64,000 nucleotides of DNA from Dasania phycosphaerae (GTDB lineage Bacteria > Pseudomonadota > Gammaproteobacteria > Pseudomonadales > Dasaniaceae). The notes beneath the pieces were generated by a model that was not told the DNA's origin, did no database searches, and worked only from the letters and a program-made list of their open reading frames with translations. The stretch lies in NCBI RefSeq assembly GCF_026891035.1, contig NZ_JAPTGG010000003.1, positions 310,001 through 374,000 of the forward strand, given 5' to 3'. Of the stretch, positions 54,044 to 62,446 are shown in pieces. How positions within the stretch are numbered: the first letter of the stretch is position 1; every line of letters begins with the position of its first letter. Made by a program: the position numbers and the translations under genes.

Positions 54044-54061
54044 GGTTAATTGCCATTAACC
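54044..54061. other. Inverted repeat between polB and alkaline phosphatase gene
   Basis: GGTTAAT / ATTAACC with a 4-nt loop, 5 bp past the polB stop and just before the AAGGA ribosome binding site of the next gene. No T-run. Confidence 0.35.
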
Positions 54062-54077
54062 GCTAAGGACGCCAACC

Positions 54078-55604
54078 ATGTTAAAACTTATTGCCGCCAG
54101 TGCCGCCGCACTATGCCTTAATGCCACGGCTGCCCAAACAGCTAGCCCTTGGTATCAACAAGGGCAAGCCGCGTTACAACAGGCCATGCAGCAACAGCCA
54201 AACACCGGCCAAGCTAAAAATATTATTTTATTTGTGGGTGATGGCATGGGGGTGTCTACAGTAACCGCGGCTCGCATTTATCAGGGCCAGCAGCAGGGCT
54301 TGGCGGGTGAAGAGCATCGCTTGTTTTTTGAAACCCTGCCTTATACCGCGCTATCAAAAACCTATAACAGTAATCAACAAACGGCCGATTCTGCGGGCAC
54401 CATGTCGGCAATGATGACGGGGGTAAAAACCAAAGCCGGTTTTATTGCTGTCAGTGAACAACCCCGGCGGGGCGATTGCGCCGCCAGTTTAAAACATCAA
54501 CAAGCGACGTTTTTAGAACAGGCCGAGCAAGCTGGCATGGCTACCGGCGTGGTTAGCAGTGCCCGAATTACCCATGCCACCCCCGCAGCCACCTACGCCC
54601 ACAGCCCCGAGCGCGATTGGGAAAGCGATAGCGATATGCCCGCGCAAGCCAAGCAACAAGGTTGCCTGGATATAGCGGCGCAATTGCTGACCTTTCAACA
54701 GGGCGATGGCATAGAGGTGGTACTGGGTGGTGGCCGCCGTAATTTTTTACCGGCCGGGGCTAACGGTGTGCGCGCCGATGGCCGCAACCTTATCCAAGAG
54801 TGGCAGGCAAAATATCCGCAGGGTTTGTATGTGAGCAATCAGCAACAACTGCAGGCCGTAGATGCCAGCGATGGGCAGCCGCTACTGGGTTTGTTTAGCG
54901 CCTCTCATTTGCCCTATGCCTTAAACCGCACAGCCGACAGCACAGAGCCGCGCCTAATTGATATGACTAGCAAGGCCATAGACTTATTATCACAACACCA
55001 GCAGGGTTATTTTTTAATGGTAGAGGGCGGCCGCATAGACCACGGCCATCACGGTAACAGTGCCAAAAAAGCCCTAACCGAAACTCTGGAGTTTGCCGCC
55101 GCCATAGAACAGGCCTATCGCATGACCAACCCTGCGGAAACCTTAATCATTGTTACCGCCGATCACAGTCATGTGTTCACCATGGCGGGCTACCCCACCA
55201 GAGGTAACCCCATTTTAGGCAAGGTAATTGTTAACGATGATTGGGGTAATCCCATGGCCGAACCTGACTTGGCCTTAGACGGTAAACCTTATACCACCTT
55301 AGCCTATGCCAATGGCGAAGTAGCGATGAGCCCTGCAACTGAGCAGCAGCCCGCGAAGATTTTACCCAGGCAAGATTTAAGCGCAGTGGACACCGCGGCT
55401 GATGATTATAAACAGCAGGCCTTAGTGCCTTTATATTATGGTGAAAGCCACGGCGGCGAAGACGTGGCCATTTATGCCAGCGGCCCTTGGGCGCATTTGT
55501 TTAGGGGGGTGCAAGAGCAGCATTATATTTATCATGTGATGCGCCATGCGGCACAACTCAACGCCAGAAATAAACAGCCCAGCGACTCTCTATCTAGCGA
55601 CTGA
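54078..55604 (+). CDS. phoA: Alkaline phosphatase
   Basis: 508 residues with a signal peptide (ending TAA-QT). The metal and catalytic sites are visible: D55 in VGDGMG, nucleophile S105 in TADSAGTMSA, EGGRIDHGHH in the central region, TADHSH and, later, ESHGGEDV. It hydrolyses phosphomonoesters in the periplasm to supply phosphate. No Pho box is obvious in the short 39-bp gap after polB, so it may be read through from upstream. Symbol by family only. Confidence 0.92.
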   Translation: MLKLIAASAAALCLNATAAQTASPWYQQGQAALQQAMQQQPNTGQAKNIILFVGDGMGVSTVTAARIYQGQQQGLAGEEHRLFFETLPYTALSKTYNSNQQTADSAGTMSAMMTGVKTKAGFIAVSEQPRRGDCAASLKHQQATFLEQAEQAGMATGVVSSARITHATPAATYAHSPERDWESDSDMPAQAKQQGCLDIAAQLLTFQQGDGIEVVLGGGRRNFLPAGANGVRADGRNLIQEWQAKYPQGLYVSNQQQLQAVDASDGQPLLGLFSASHLPYALNRTADSTEPRLIDMTSKAIDLLSQHQQGYFLMVEGGRIDHGHHGNSAKKALTETLEFAAAIEQAYRMTNPAETLIIVTADHSHVFTMAGYPTRGNPILGKVIVNDDWGNPMAEPDLALDGKPYTTLAYANGEVAMSPATEQQPAKILPRQDLSAVDTAADDYKQQALVPLYYGESHGGEDVAIYASGPWAHLFRGVQEQHYIYHVMRHAAQLNARNKQPSDSLSSD

Positions 55605-55608
55605 AAAA

Positions 55609-55839
55609 CTAATGCCGCAACTGCGCATCCAGCTGATCAACCACCTCGGCCCAGTCAGCATCTTCGGCTATGGCTTCGTGGATAAACTGGGCCTGGCCCG
55701 AAGACCAAAACGCGGCTTGCTCCAAGGGTATATGTGGCGGTAAACGATTATTGCTACAAAAGGCTTCTATAGCGGCTTCGCTATTGGCTAGGCCCAATTG
55801 TGAAAATAAATCTTCTAGGCTGTGGCGGGATGTATCCAT
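55609..55839 (-). CDS. DUF2789 family protein
   Basis: 76 residues, all within the DUF2789 pattern: LFSQLGL, AIEAFC, PLEQAAFWSSGQAQFIHEAI and the acidic C-terminal DADWAEVVDQLDAQLR. Small helical cytoplasmic protein found mainly in gammaproteobacteria; function unknown. GGAG lies 8 bp before the ATG. Converges on the alkaline phosphatase gene with only 4 bp between stops. Confidence 0.88.
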   Translation of the reverse strand: MDTSRHSLEDLFSQLGLANSEAAIEAFCSNNRLPPHIPLEQAAFWSSGQAQFIHEAIAEDADWAEVVDQLDAQLRH

Positions 55840-56009
55840 GGTCGCACTCCAAATAGACTAAGCTCAAATCTGCTACTAAACATTGTTGTATAAACTTAGC
55901 TGTATAAACATAGCCGTACAGCTCACTTCCTTCAAGGCGACGCTGTGCAGCTAGCGCTAAAATGTTAAGGTGGTGTACACCTGAGAGTTGTAATAGGGTC
56001 ATTATCATT

Positions 56010-57170
56010 ATGTTCAAGTCACTGCTGCGCATTGTCATAGTATTAGCTGTTATCACCTTGATAAGCTGGCCTTTTTTATCTGCCGAGCGCAAAAAATTAT
56101 TAATCAGCATGGCTAGTGGCCAAGTCAACTGGCAGCAGCTGCAATTGGTTAATCCCTTTACCCAAAAAACCATGACGCCGGTGGGCTCGCTGGTTGGGCG
56201 CATCAACCAGCAAATTGGCAGTACGGAACTGGGCAAAGAGTTATTGGCCAACTGGCACGGGCCACAACAGTATCGCTGCGAACCTATAGCTACCCGCGAT
56301 ATACGCGACACCACCCAGAAAAAAATGTACCGCTGGCAAGATGACAAAGGGCGCTGGCACTTTGGTGACGACCCGCGTTTAGTCAGCCCACAGGCGGAAG
56401 AAGTTGGCAGCCGCTACCAATCCAAGTATCAATTTTTTACCTTAAATTTATTGGGCGACGATAAACAGCTACCCGCGTTTAGCCGCGATAGAATCAGCGC
56501 TGAAAGCAGGCAAATTTTTACCGTGCTCAGCGACGCGCTAGCGGTGGACTACCTGCGGCAGGTGGATTTAAACCTGCGCCTGCTGGCCAGCCAGGAGGAC
56601 TTTCAAGCCCTGCGCGATCAAACCGCCCCCAACCTGCAAACCAACACCGGCTTTTACAGTACCAGCAATAACGAGGCCGTAATATGGCAGGCCCCCGATA
56701 GAGAATTTATGTACGGGGTAATACGCCACGAGGCCAGCCATGTGATTATGGCGGGCCTATACGGCTACCCGCCGGTGTGGGTTAACGAGGGCATGGCCGA
56801 ATATTTCGAACTGCTAAGCCTGCAGGGCAATGCCAAAACCATTAGTCCCAATAACAACTGGCTTAATTACTTACGCCAGCAGGGCGCTATGCCCTTGGCC
56901 GATTATTTAGCGCTAGCACCCAACGAATGGTATGCGGGCACGCAAGAGCAAATGTACGCCATGGCGTGGAGCCTGGTGTATTTTTTTATGGCCGAGCCCC
57001 AGCGCAAACAATTTTTTGCGACTATGTTAGCCAGCATGGCCGCCAATAAATGCCAGCAGTTTGCCAGTATCGATTATATGCAGGGCCATTACCCCCAAGG
57101 GGTGGCCGGTTTACAGCAGGACTGGCAGCAGTGGTTACAGCGCGGCAGCCCGGCACCGCATTATTATTAA
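56010..57170 (+). CDS. DUF4124 plus gluzincin-type metallopeptidase-like protein
   Basis: 386 residues from ATG 56010, preferred because it opens a hydrophobic signal/anchor (MFKSLLRIVIVLAVITLISW); the ATG 48 bp earlier adds a polar tail. A DUF4124 module (MYRWQDDKGRWHFGDDP) lies near residues 108-124. The C-terminal half carries HEASH (H240-H244) and, 15 residues later, NEG-MAEYF with E260: the HExxH...E zinc site of the gluzincin (peptidase MA-like) clan. Probably an envelope-bound protease or a chaperone-like relative. It is the second DUF4124-peptidase fusion here (compare 35456-36382). Confidence 0.8.
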   Translation: MFKSLLRIVIVLAVITLISWPFLSAERKKLLISMASGQVNWQQLQLVNPFTQKTMTPVGSLVGRINQQIGSTELGKELLANWHGPQQYRCEPIATRDIRDTTQKKMYRWQDDKGRWHFGDDPRLVSPQAEEVGSRYQSKYQFFTLNLLGDDKQLPAFSRDRISAESRQIFTVLSDALAVDYLRQVDLNLRLLASQEDFQALRDQTAPNLQTNTGFYSTSNNEAVIWQAPDREFMYGVIRHEASHVIMAGLYGYPPVWVNEGMAEYFELLSLQGNAKTISPNNNWLNYLRQQGAMPLADYLALAPNEWYAGTQEQMYAMAWSLVYFFMAEPQRKQFFATMLASMAANKCQQFASIDYMQGHYPQGVAGLQQDWQQWLQRGSPAPHYY

Positions 57171-57202
57171 CGCCGTTTGGCAATAGCCGTTTTAGGATAG
57201 TT

Positions 57203-58189
57203 ATGAATGTTGTCATCGTAGGTTTAGGTAATTTGGGTTCGGCGGTAGCTACCGTATTGGCCCGCAATGGTCACCAAGTAATGGCTTGGGAGTTTAACCA
57301 GGCGGTGGTGGATGAGCTTAACCAGCAGCATAGCAATAGCGCCTATTTGCCCGCTGTGGCCATGCCCAAGACCATAGCCGCCACCAGCGATAGCCAGCAG
57401 CTGCCTTTGGCTGGGGCTGATGCCCTCATTATCACCTTGCCCTCGCGTTTTATCGAGCAAACCTTGGCGGGCCTAACCCTGCCCGCGGGCCTGCCTATAG
57501 TCAATATGTCTAAGGGCATGAACCCCGAGAATGGCGAAACGGTATGCCAAACCTTGCAGCGTTTATTCCCCAATAATACCTTGGCGCAATTATCGGGGCC
57601 GTCTATAGCCAATGAATTTGTGGCCGGGGTGATTACCGCTTTTGTGGCTGCCAGCAGCTGCCACAGCCTGCAGCAAAGCTTGGCGCAGCTGTTTAACAAC
57701 GACAGTCTCAGCGTGCAGTTTTCCACCGATATCGTCGGCGTAGAGCTGGGTGGGATTTTTAAAAATTGCTACGCATTGGGCCTAGGTATTGTTGGCCAGC
57801 ACGCCGTGGCGGGCTTAAATTTTAGCGGTGCTTTTTTAACTTTGGCCCTGCAAGAGATGCGCAGCTTGGCAGTGGCTATGGGGGCGCAAGCTAGCACCTT
57901 TGATGGGCTGGCCTGCATTGGTGATTTAATTGCCACCGCCCTTAGCGATAACAGCCACAACCGTAAAATGGGCCAGTTATTGGCGCAGGGCCTAAGCCTG
58001 GCACAAATAGAACAGCAGCTGGGGGTGTTGGCCGAAGGCTATAAAACCTTAGCCACCATGTTGCCGCTAGCGCAGCAGCATGGGGTAACGCTGCCCTTGG
58101 CCCAGTTGATCAATGAGTTGATAGAGGGTCGTTTAAGCCTAGATAATTTTTGTAAGGGTTTCAATGCCTTACTGAAATCGCCTTGCTAA
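57203..58189 (+). CDS. gpsA: NAD(P)-dependent glycerol-3-phosphate dehydrogenase
   Basis: 328 residues from ATG 57203 (AGGA 6 bp upstream); a longer frame to 57050 overlaps the previous gene and is not needed. Rossmann motif GLGNLGSA, then NMSKGMNPENGE (K104), LSGPSIANEF, catalytic K187 in ELGGIFKNCYALG, and SDNSHNRKMG in place of the usual TSxxSRNRxFG. It makes sn-glycerol 3-phosphate for phospholipids. The altered nucleotide- and substrate-site spellings mean it could be a divergent paralogue rather than the housekeeping enzyme. Confidence 0.85.
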   Translation: MNVVIVGLGNLGSAVATVLARNGHQVMAWEFNQAVVDELNQQHSNSAYLPAVAMPKTIAATSDSQQLPLAGADALIITLPSRFIEQTLAGLTLPAGLPIVNMSKGMNPENGETVCQTLQRLFPNNTLAQLSGPSIANEFVAGVITAFVAASSCHSLQQSLAQLFNNDSLSVQFSTDIVGVELGGIFKNCYALGLGIVGQHAVAGLNFSGAFLTLALQEMRSLAVAMGAQASTFDGLACIGDLIATALSDNSHNRKMGQLLAQGLSLAQIEQQLGVLAEGYKTLATMLPLAQQHGVTLPLAQLINELIEGRLSLDNFCKGFNALLKSPC

Positions 58190-58316
58190 GTGAATATGCA
58201 GCCAGCTTTCATATAAGCAATCGATTCAAGAAAGCCCTGTGTTCTATGCGGATTTTAGGTTAGATTTTAAGGCCATAACTTGCATGCAACAGTGATAGTA
58301 ATCAGGGAGCGTAGCA

Positions 58317-58844
58317 GTGCCGAGTAAATTATTATTGGATTATTTACAGCGAACGGGGGCGCAGTATCAACAGGTTCAGCACCCAGTAACCTTTACTTCC
58401 GCCCAATTAGCCGAGTATGCCCGCCATAACGGCAGCAGCTTAGCGAAGGTAACCATGGTGAAGCTAGATGGAGAGCTAGCCATGGTGGTGTTACCCGCCA
58501 GCCATACCGTGCATTGCGATTTACTAGCCAGTGCCTTAATGGTTGATAAGGTTGAGGTGGCCCAAGAGCATGAGTTTGGCCACCGTTTCCCTCGCTGTGA
58601 GTTAGGGGCCATCCCCCCTTTTGGCCACTTGTTTGGCGTTACCGCCTATATGATGCCCATCTTTGATGAGTATGCTTCCATAGCGTTTAATGCGGGCTCG
58701 CATACCGAGATGATAATTATGCCGTTTCGCGAGTATGAGCGCGTAGCCCACGTAGAAACCGTCCCCAGAGGCGTGGTCCCACCCAGCTGGTCCAAAGTGT
58801 GTGAGTTGGGCAATGTGCCGCGGCGCATACTGCGCAGCCACTAG
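58317..58844 (+). CDS. YbaK/EbsC-family (aminoacyl-tRNA editing-like) protein
   Basis: 175 residues from GTG 58317, with GGGAG 8 bp ahead. The N-terminal 150 residues form a YbaK/ProX editing domain with VTMVKLDGELAMVVLPASHTV, the conserved GAIPPFGHLFG and FNAGSHTEMI. Members clear mischarged tRNAs in trans; the exact tRNA is not predictable. A C-terminal basic tail follows. Overlaps the convergent MAPEG gene by 4 bp. Confidence 0.87.
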   Translation: MPSKLLLDYLQRTGAQYQQVQHPVTFTSAQLAEYARHNGSSLAKVTMVKLDGELAMVVLPASHTVHCDLLASALMVDKVEVAQEHEFGHRFPRCELGAIPPFGHLFGVTAYMMPIFDEYASIAFNAGSHTEMIIMPFREYERVAHVETVPRGVVPPSWSKVCELGNVPRRILRSH

Positions 58845-59248
58845 GCCGCTTTTAGCACATAAAAAACAATAATCGCCAAGGCCGATGCGGCCATCATCAC
58901 CCAAGTGAACAGGGTGCCCAGCAGGCGGGGGGCGCTGGTGTTGGCGCTTTGGCTAAGGCCTGCGGCATGCAGGGCGCGGCCTATAAACAATAGCGAGCCC
59001 ATAAGGTGAGTGAGCAGCGTTTGCTGCCAAGTGTTTTCTAAAACGATTAACAAAAGCAGGGCCAAAGGCACATACTCGGCGGCATTGGCGTGGGTGCGTA
59101 TAGCCAGCTGCAGGGCGGGGTGTTTGCCGTCGCCTATGCCGACTTTAAATTTAACTCGCAAAACCACCACCCGTATGGCTAGGCTCAACACTAGCAGGGC
59201 GGTTAAGGCTATATATAAGCTGGAATCAGCAAAGCTAATGGTGGGCAT
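58841..59248 (-). CDS. MAPEG family membrane protein
   Basis: 135 residues, four transmembrane helices. The motif AIRTHANAAEYVPLALLLLI is the bacterial MAPEG (YecN-like) signature. Function unknown; relatives are glutathione- or eicosanoid-pathway membrane enzymes in eukaryotes. It follows fbp on the same strand, separated by an 84-bp gap holding a 16-bp stem-loop. Confidence 0.87.
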   Translation of the reverse strand: MPTISFADSSLYIALTALLVLSLAIRVVVLRVKFKVGIGDGKHPALQLAIRTHANAAEYVPLALLLLIVLENTWQQTLLTHLMGSLLFIGRALHAAGLSQSANTSAPRLLGTLFTWVMMAASALAIIVFYVLKAA

Positions 59249-59274
59249 AATCCTTTTTCCTTATTGTTGTTATT

Positions 59275-59318
59275 GCCGGTCAGCTTAGGCTTTAGGGTAG
59301 CTGCCTAAGCTGGCCGGT
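59275..59318. other. 16-bp stem-loop between fbp and MAPEG genes
   Basis: CAGCTTAGGC pairs with GCCTAAGCTG (10 bp), extended by six more pairs, two of them G-U, around a 12-nt loop. It starts 14 bp after the fbp stop (minus strand) and has no U-run. Possible 3'-end or leader structure. Confidence 0.55.
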
Positions 59319-59331
59319 ATACGGCAAAAAT

Positions 59332-60303
59332 TTAGGGGGCTAGGTGATAGCCTAAGCAAGCGTCCACCTCGTTGGCGGCACCTAAAATTACCGGTACGCG
59401 CTGATGTATATGGCTGGGTTGTATATCCAAAATGGGGCCTTGGTCGGTATAGGCTTTACCACCGGCTTGCTCTATTAACATGCCCATGGGGTTGGCCTCA
59501 TACATTAGTCGCAGCTTGCCGGGCTTTTCGGGCTCGCGCTGGTCCCAGGGGTAGGTGAATAAACCGCCGCGGCACAGTATACGGTGTACGTCGGCGACCA
59601 TGGCTGCTACCCAGCGCATATTAAAGTTTTTACCGCGCGGGCCATCTTGGCCGGCCAGCAAGTCACCAATATAGCGCTGCATAGGCTCTGCCCAGTGGCG
59701 CTGGTTAGACATATTAATAGCAAACTCTTTGGTATCGGCGGCTATGCTGACCTGCTCCTGGGTGAGCATAAACTCACCTATGCGCTGGTCTAGCGTATAC
59801 ATCTTTACACCGTTGCCAGTAGTAAGCACTAACATCACCGAGGGGCCATACAGTACGTAGCCTGCAGCTACTTGATTGCGGCCGGGTTGTAAAAAGTCCT
59901 GGCTGCTAATGTCGCCACCGGCGGTGGTTTCATAAATAGAGAAAATGGTGCCTACCATGCTGTTGATGTCTATATTGGAGGAGCCATCTAAAGGGTCAAA
60001 AGACACTAAGTAGTTACCCAGCTTGCTGCACTCGACTATGTCTTCCTCTTCCTCTGAAGCCAGTGCTCGCACTACGCCGCTGTCTTGTAAGTAGTCTTTT
60101 AAAATGTCATTGGCGATCACATCCAGCTTCTTTTGGGTCTCGCCTTGTACGTTTTCCTCACCCGCTGAGCCCAGCACCCCGGCCATAGCCCCTTGCTGCA
60201 GGCGCGAGGCTATATCTTTGCAGGCTACGGCTAGGCAGTTAAGAAGAATACTGAGGTCGGTGGAGCTGTGATCTAGGTGTAGCTGGCTGCTTAAGCTGCG
60301 CAT
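59332..60303 (-). CDS. fbp: Fructose-1,6-bisphosphatase, class 1
   Basis: 323 residues. It hydrolyses fructose 1,6-bisphosphate to fructose 6-phosphate in gluconeogenesis. Metal-site motif FDPLDGSSNID (D103, D106) follows the acidic ASEEEE loop. The later RGGLFTYPWDQREPEKPGKLRLMYEANPMG block forms the sugar-phosphate pocket, with the conserved Lys and Glu. Cytoplasmic. A 700-bp gap precedes its start. Confidence 0.95.
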   Translation of the reverse strand: MRSLSSQLHLDHSSTDLSILLNCLAVACKDIASRLQQGAMAGVLGSAGEENVQGETQKKLDVIANDILKDYLQDSGVVRALASEEEEDIVECSKLGNYLVSFDPLDGSSNIDINSMVGTIFSIYETTAGGDISSQDFLQPGRNQVAAGYVLYGPSVMLVLTTGNGVKMYTLDQRIGEFMLTQEQVSIAADTKEFAINMSNQRHWAEPMQRYIGDLLAGQDGPRGKNFNMRWVAAMVADVHRILCRGGLFTYPWDQREPEKPGKLRLMYEANPMGMLIEQAGGKAYTDQGPILDIQPSHIHQRVPVILGAANEVDACLGYHLAP

Positions 60304-61007
60304 GTTGGTTTCCTTAACAATAGCTGCGAGTGGCTATGGGGCTTGCGTATGCAGCTTATGGGTTTTAAGCCGCGAGTTGCGGCGCATTATGCCAAGTCGC
60401 TGTGTTGCTGTCAGCTGATAAAGGCCGCGAGTCCATCTTATCTATGCGTATTTGTGACCAGTGGAATAGGTTTTTGCACCTAGAAGGCGATTTATTTTGG
60501 CTGATTTTTAGACTGTTTAGCTATGCATTTTAGTTGCTAATCGCCTATAGGCATTAAAAACAGGTGTCATAACTTTGAAAAACTTAATAAAAGTGTTAGG
60601 CCTAATGTCTAAGTTATTGAAAATTAAGTATTTACTCTTGCTTTGGCGGTGCCGGTTTGAGGCTGGGGCAGTGCTTTTTATAGGCTAAAGCTTACTTTCT
60701 AGGCGGCGGCTATAGCTCAGCATTTTGTAGCCATGTTTGCGGCAGTCAAAAAAACGTTGCTTTTTGGGTGGCTGGCTTTGATCTGCTGCTGGCTGCCGGT
60801 ATTTCGTCGCCGCTGTGGGGCAAAAAAGGGCTTAACTCAGTGGTGTCAAAATTATTTTTGTTTCAATTGTCGATTTGGTTTTATTTTTGACGTTTTCAGT
60901 GGTGCCAGTTGCCATAGTGGCTGTGATGGCCTTCACAGCGGGCTCTTGAACTCGCTGCCAGCAGGGTCTAACTTGAAAGCCGTGAGAATCATTTCGAGGA
61001 TGGAAAG
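60304..61007. other. Long intergenic stretch
   Basis: About 700 bp between divergent fbp and the MORN gene, AT-rich in the middle. It contains a small GCCGC/GCGGC hairpin (60369-60383) near fbp. A 92-codon frame (60733-61011) has no RBS and no recognisable family, and I leave it out. I see no tRNA, repeat or other structure. Confidence 0.5.
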
Positions 61008-61493
61008 ATGAAAAAAATAATATTTACGATGTGCTTAATGGCGTCGTTTGCTCACGGTTCGGATGACCTTGTGGATTACTGCAAAGTGGATTTTGCAGAG
61101 AATGGTAGCGTTAAGGGAACGTATCGGGGGCAGTGTTTAAATGATCAGCCGCATGGTGTAGGCGCGGTGAATTATTACAACGGCGATAAATTAGAAGGCA
61201 AGTTCAATAAAGGTAAGCTTGTAGGTGAAGCCACCTTAACCTCCGCCACCGGCGATGTGTATAAGGGCCTGATTATTGATGGCAAACGCCAGGGTGAAGG
61301 CACTTACCAATGGGCCAGAGGCAGTAGTTATGTGGGTGAGTGGTCTGACGATATGCGTCACGGCCAAGGGGTATTCACTTGGAACAATGGCACCCGCTTT
61401 GAAGGTGAGTTTCGCGATAATAAGCGCTATACCGGTAAGTTGTATTCCAATAACGGTCGCATTATCAAATGCCGCAGAGGGGTATGCCGGTAA
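61008..61493 (+). CDS. Exported MORN-repeat protein
   Basis: 161 residues with a signal peptide (ending HGS-DD). Four to five MORN repeats run from about residue 38 to 145 (GTYRGQCLNDQPHGVG, GEGTYQWARGSSYVGEW, GQGVFTWNNGTRFEGEF), each about 23 residues with a G-x-G turn. Paired cysteines (C25/C43 and C153/C160) could form disulfides in the periplasm. Role unknown; MORN sheets bind lipids or proteins. GGA-type RBS before the ATG; two terminators follow. Confidence 0.85.
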   Translation: MKKIIFTMCLMASFAHGSDDLVDYCKVDFAENGSVKGTYRGQCLNDQPHGVGAVNYYNGDKLEGKFNKGKLVGEATLTSATGDVYKGLIIDGKRQGEGTYQWARGSSYVGEWSDDMRHGQGVFTWNNGTRFEGEFRDNKRYTGKLYSNNGRIIKCRRGVCR

Positions 61494-61546
61494 CAGTGTT
61501 AACAAGGGTTAGTGTTGCAGTAAATGAGTTGATGTCTCCCTGAGTT

Positions 61547-61580
61547 CCTCCCCCGTTGTTTGTGCTGGGGGAGGTTTTTT
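61547..61580 (+). terminator. First of two tandem terminators after the MORN gene
   Basis: CCTCCCCC / GGGGGAGG 8-bp stem with a 12-nt loop, then T6. Confidence 0.92.
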
Positions 61581-61588
61581 GTTGGTCT

Positions 61589-61615
61589 AAAACCGCCGCT
61601 TATGGCGGTTTTTTT
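61589..61615. terminator. Second tandem terminator
   Basis: AAAACCGCC / GGCGGTTTT stem with a 6-nt loop and a T7 tract. The A-tract on the left lets it also serve the convergent minus-strand lipoprotein gene. Confidence 0.9.
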
Positions 61616-61661
61616 ATGCGTGTAAAAAACGGGTTATAAATTGTTTGCGCGGGCAGCAGCC

Positions 61662-62042
61662 TTAATCAGGGGTGGCTTGCTCGTGGGCGCGGCGTTTAAA
61701 TGCTCTCGCCACTTCTTTGAGCAGGCCCTCATCACAACTGCCATGATACTCCAACCAGTGCAGCGTGTTATTGGCTGCAACTATGCTACCTGAAATAATA
61801 AAACTACCCGCGGGCACCACTATACCCAAAGCCGCGAGGCAGGCCTTGGCGTCATGGCCGGAATGACCATGGCAGCTGTAGCTATGCTTAATACTGTTGC
61901 TGCTTAGGCTGAGTTTTCGCGTTTGCATATTGCACTGTTCAGCATAGGGTTGCTGGCTGGCAGTTTTGGGGGTGAACAGGCAACCGCTAAGCAATAATAG
62001 CGTTAGCGAGCTTAGCGCTAGCCGCCCCGTGGCTGGGTAAAT
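61662..62042 (-). CDS. Small lipoprotein, probable non-standard start
   Basis: About 126 residues if begun at ATT 62042. The first standard start in frame is TTG 61994, which would leave only MLSGC before the lipid Cys. Upstream in the same frame are codons for a proper lipoprotein signal (RLALSSLTLLLLSGC), but no ATG, GTG or TTG. The mature part has four further cysteines and no recognised domain. It starts 2 bp after the stop of the membrane protein gene upstream, so translational coupling may help initiation. Confidence 0.6.
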   Translation of the reverse strand: MYPATGRLALSSLTLLLLSGCLFTPKTASQQPYAEQCNMQTRKLSLSSNSIKHSYSCHGHSGHDAKACLAALGIVVPAGSFIISGSIVAANNTLHWLEYHGSCDEGLLKEVARAFKRRAHEQATPD

Positions 62043-62044
62043 AT

Positions 62045-62425
62045 TTATAACGGGGCCTGCGGTGTTTTAATGAGTTGTGTGGCCATCAGTATCACGCTAA
62101 CCAGCACCGTAATAGAGGCCAGTGCCAAAATAGGGTCTAGGGTGGTGGCGGCTAAGCTGCGTTGGTAAAGCAAAAACAAAGCAACAAATAAAACCAAACT
62201 GCCTATATGATGGCTGTAATACTGCAGCCTGGCCAAGCGAGGGTAGCTACCATCTAACCACAGCTTATGGCATAAGCCATAAATAAACGACACCACAAAA
62301 CCCAAAAGCATAATATGGGCATGGGTAACTAATTGGCTGTGATTTTTTGAGGCCGCCATATAAATCCCCAGCACTAAACCGGCTATGGCATAGGCAAAGC
62401 TTGATAACACATATTTTCTATCCAT
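62045..62425 (-). CDS. Small four-helix membrane protein, haem-copper-oxidase-like
   Basis: 126 residues, four predicted transmembrane helices. The second starts with HAHIMLLGFVVSFIYGL and the third with YYSHHIGSL, histidine patterns like those in cbb3-type oxidase subunit I and related small proteins. Haem binding is therefore possible. Function unknown. Followed almost without gap by the lipoprotein gene; the GFA-family gene lies 21 bp upstream on the same strand, suggesting a three-gene unit. Confidence 0.7.
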   Translation of the reverse strand: MDRKYVLSSFAYAIAGLVLGIYMAASKNHSQLVTHAHIMLLGFVVSFIYGLCHKLWLDGSYPRLARLQYYSHHIGSLVLFVALFLLYQRSLAATTLDPILALASITVLVSVILMATQLIKTPQAPL

Positions 62426-62446
62426 AGAAAACTCCTGGTATTGTTA

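Noticed and set aside
55781..56347. Long minus-strand frame over the DUF2789 start and the metallopeptidase gene
   Set aside because: Low-similarity shadow; both overlapped genes are well supported by family motifs.
57050..57202. 51-codon upstream extension of gpsA
   Set aside because: It overlaps the end of the preceding gene and adds no homologous sequence; ATG 57203 has a proper AGGA site and starts the Rossmann fold directly.
60702..60730. tRNA-like start (GGCTATAGCTCAG)
   Set aside because: Only the first arm resembles a tRNA; no anticodon arm, T-arm (GGTTCRA) or matching acceptor follows.
60733..61011. 92-codon open frame before the MORN gene
   Set aside because: No ribosome binding site, Cys/Arg-rich composition unlike a real exported protein, and it overlaps the well-supported MORN start by 4 bp.
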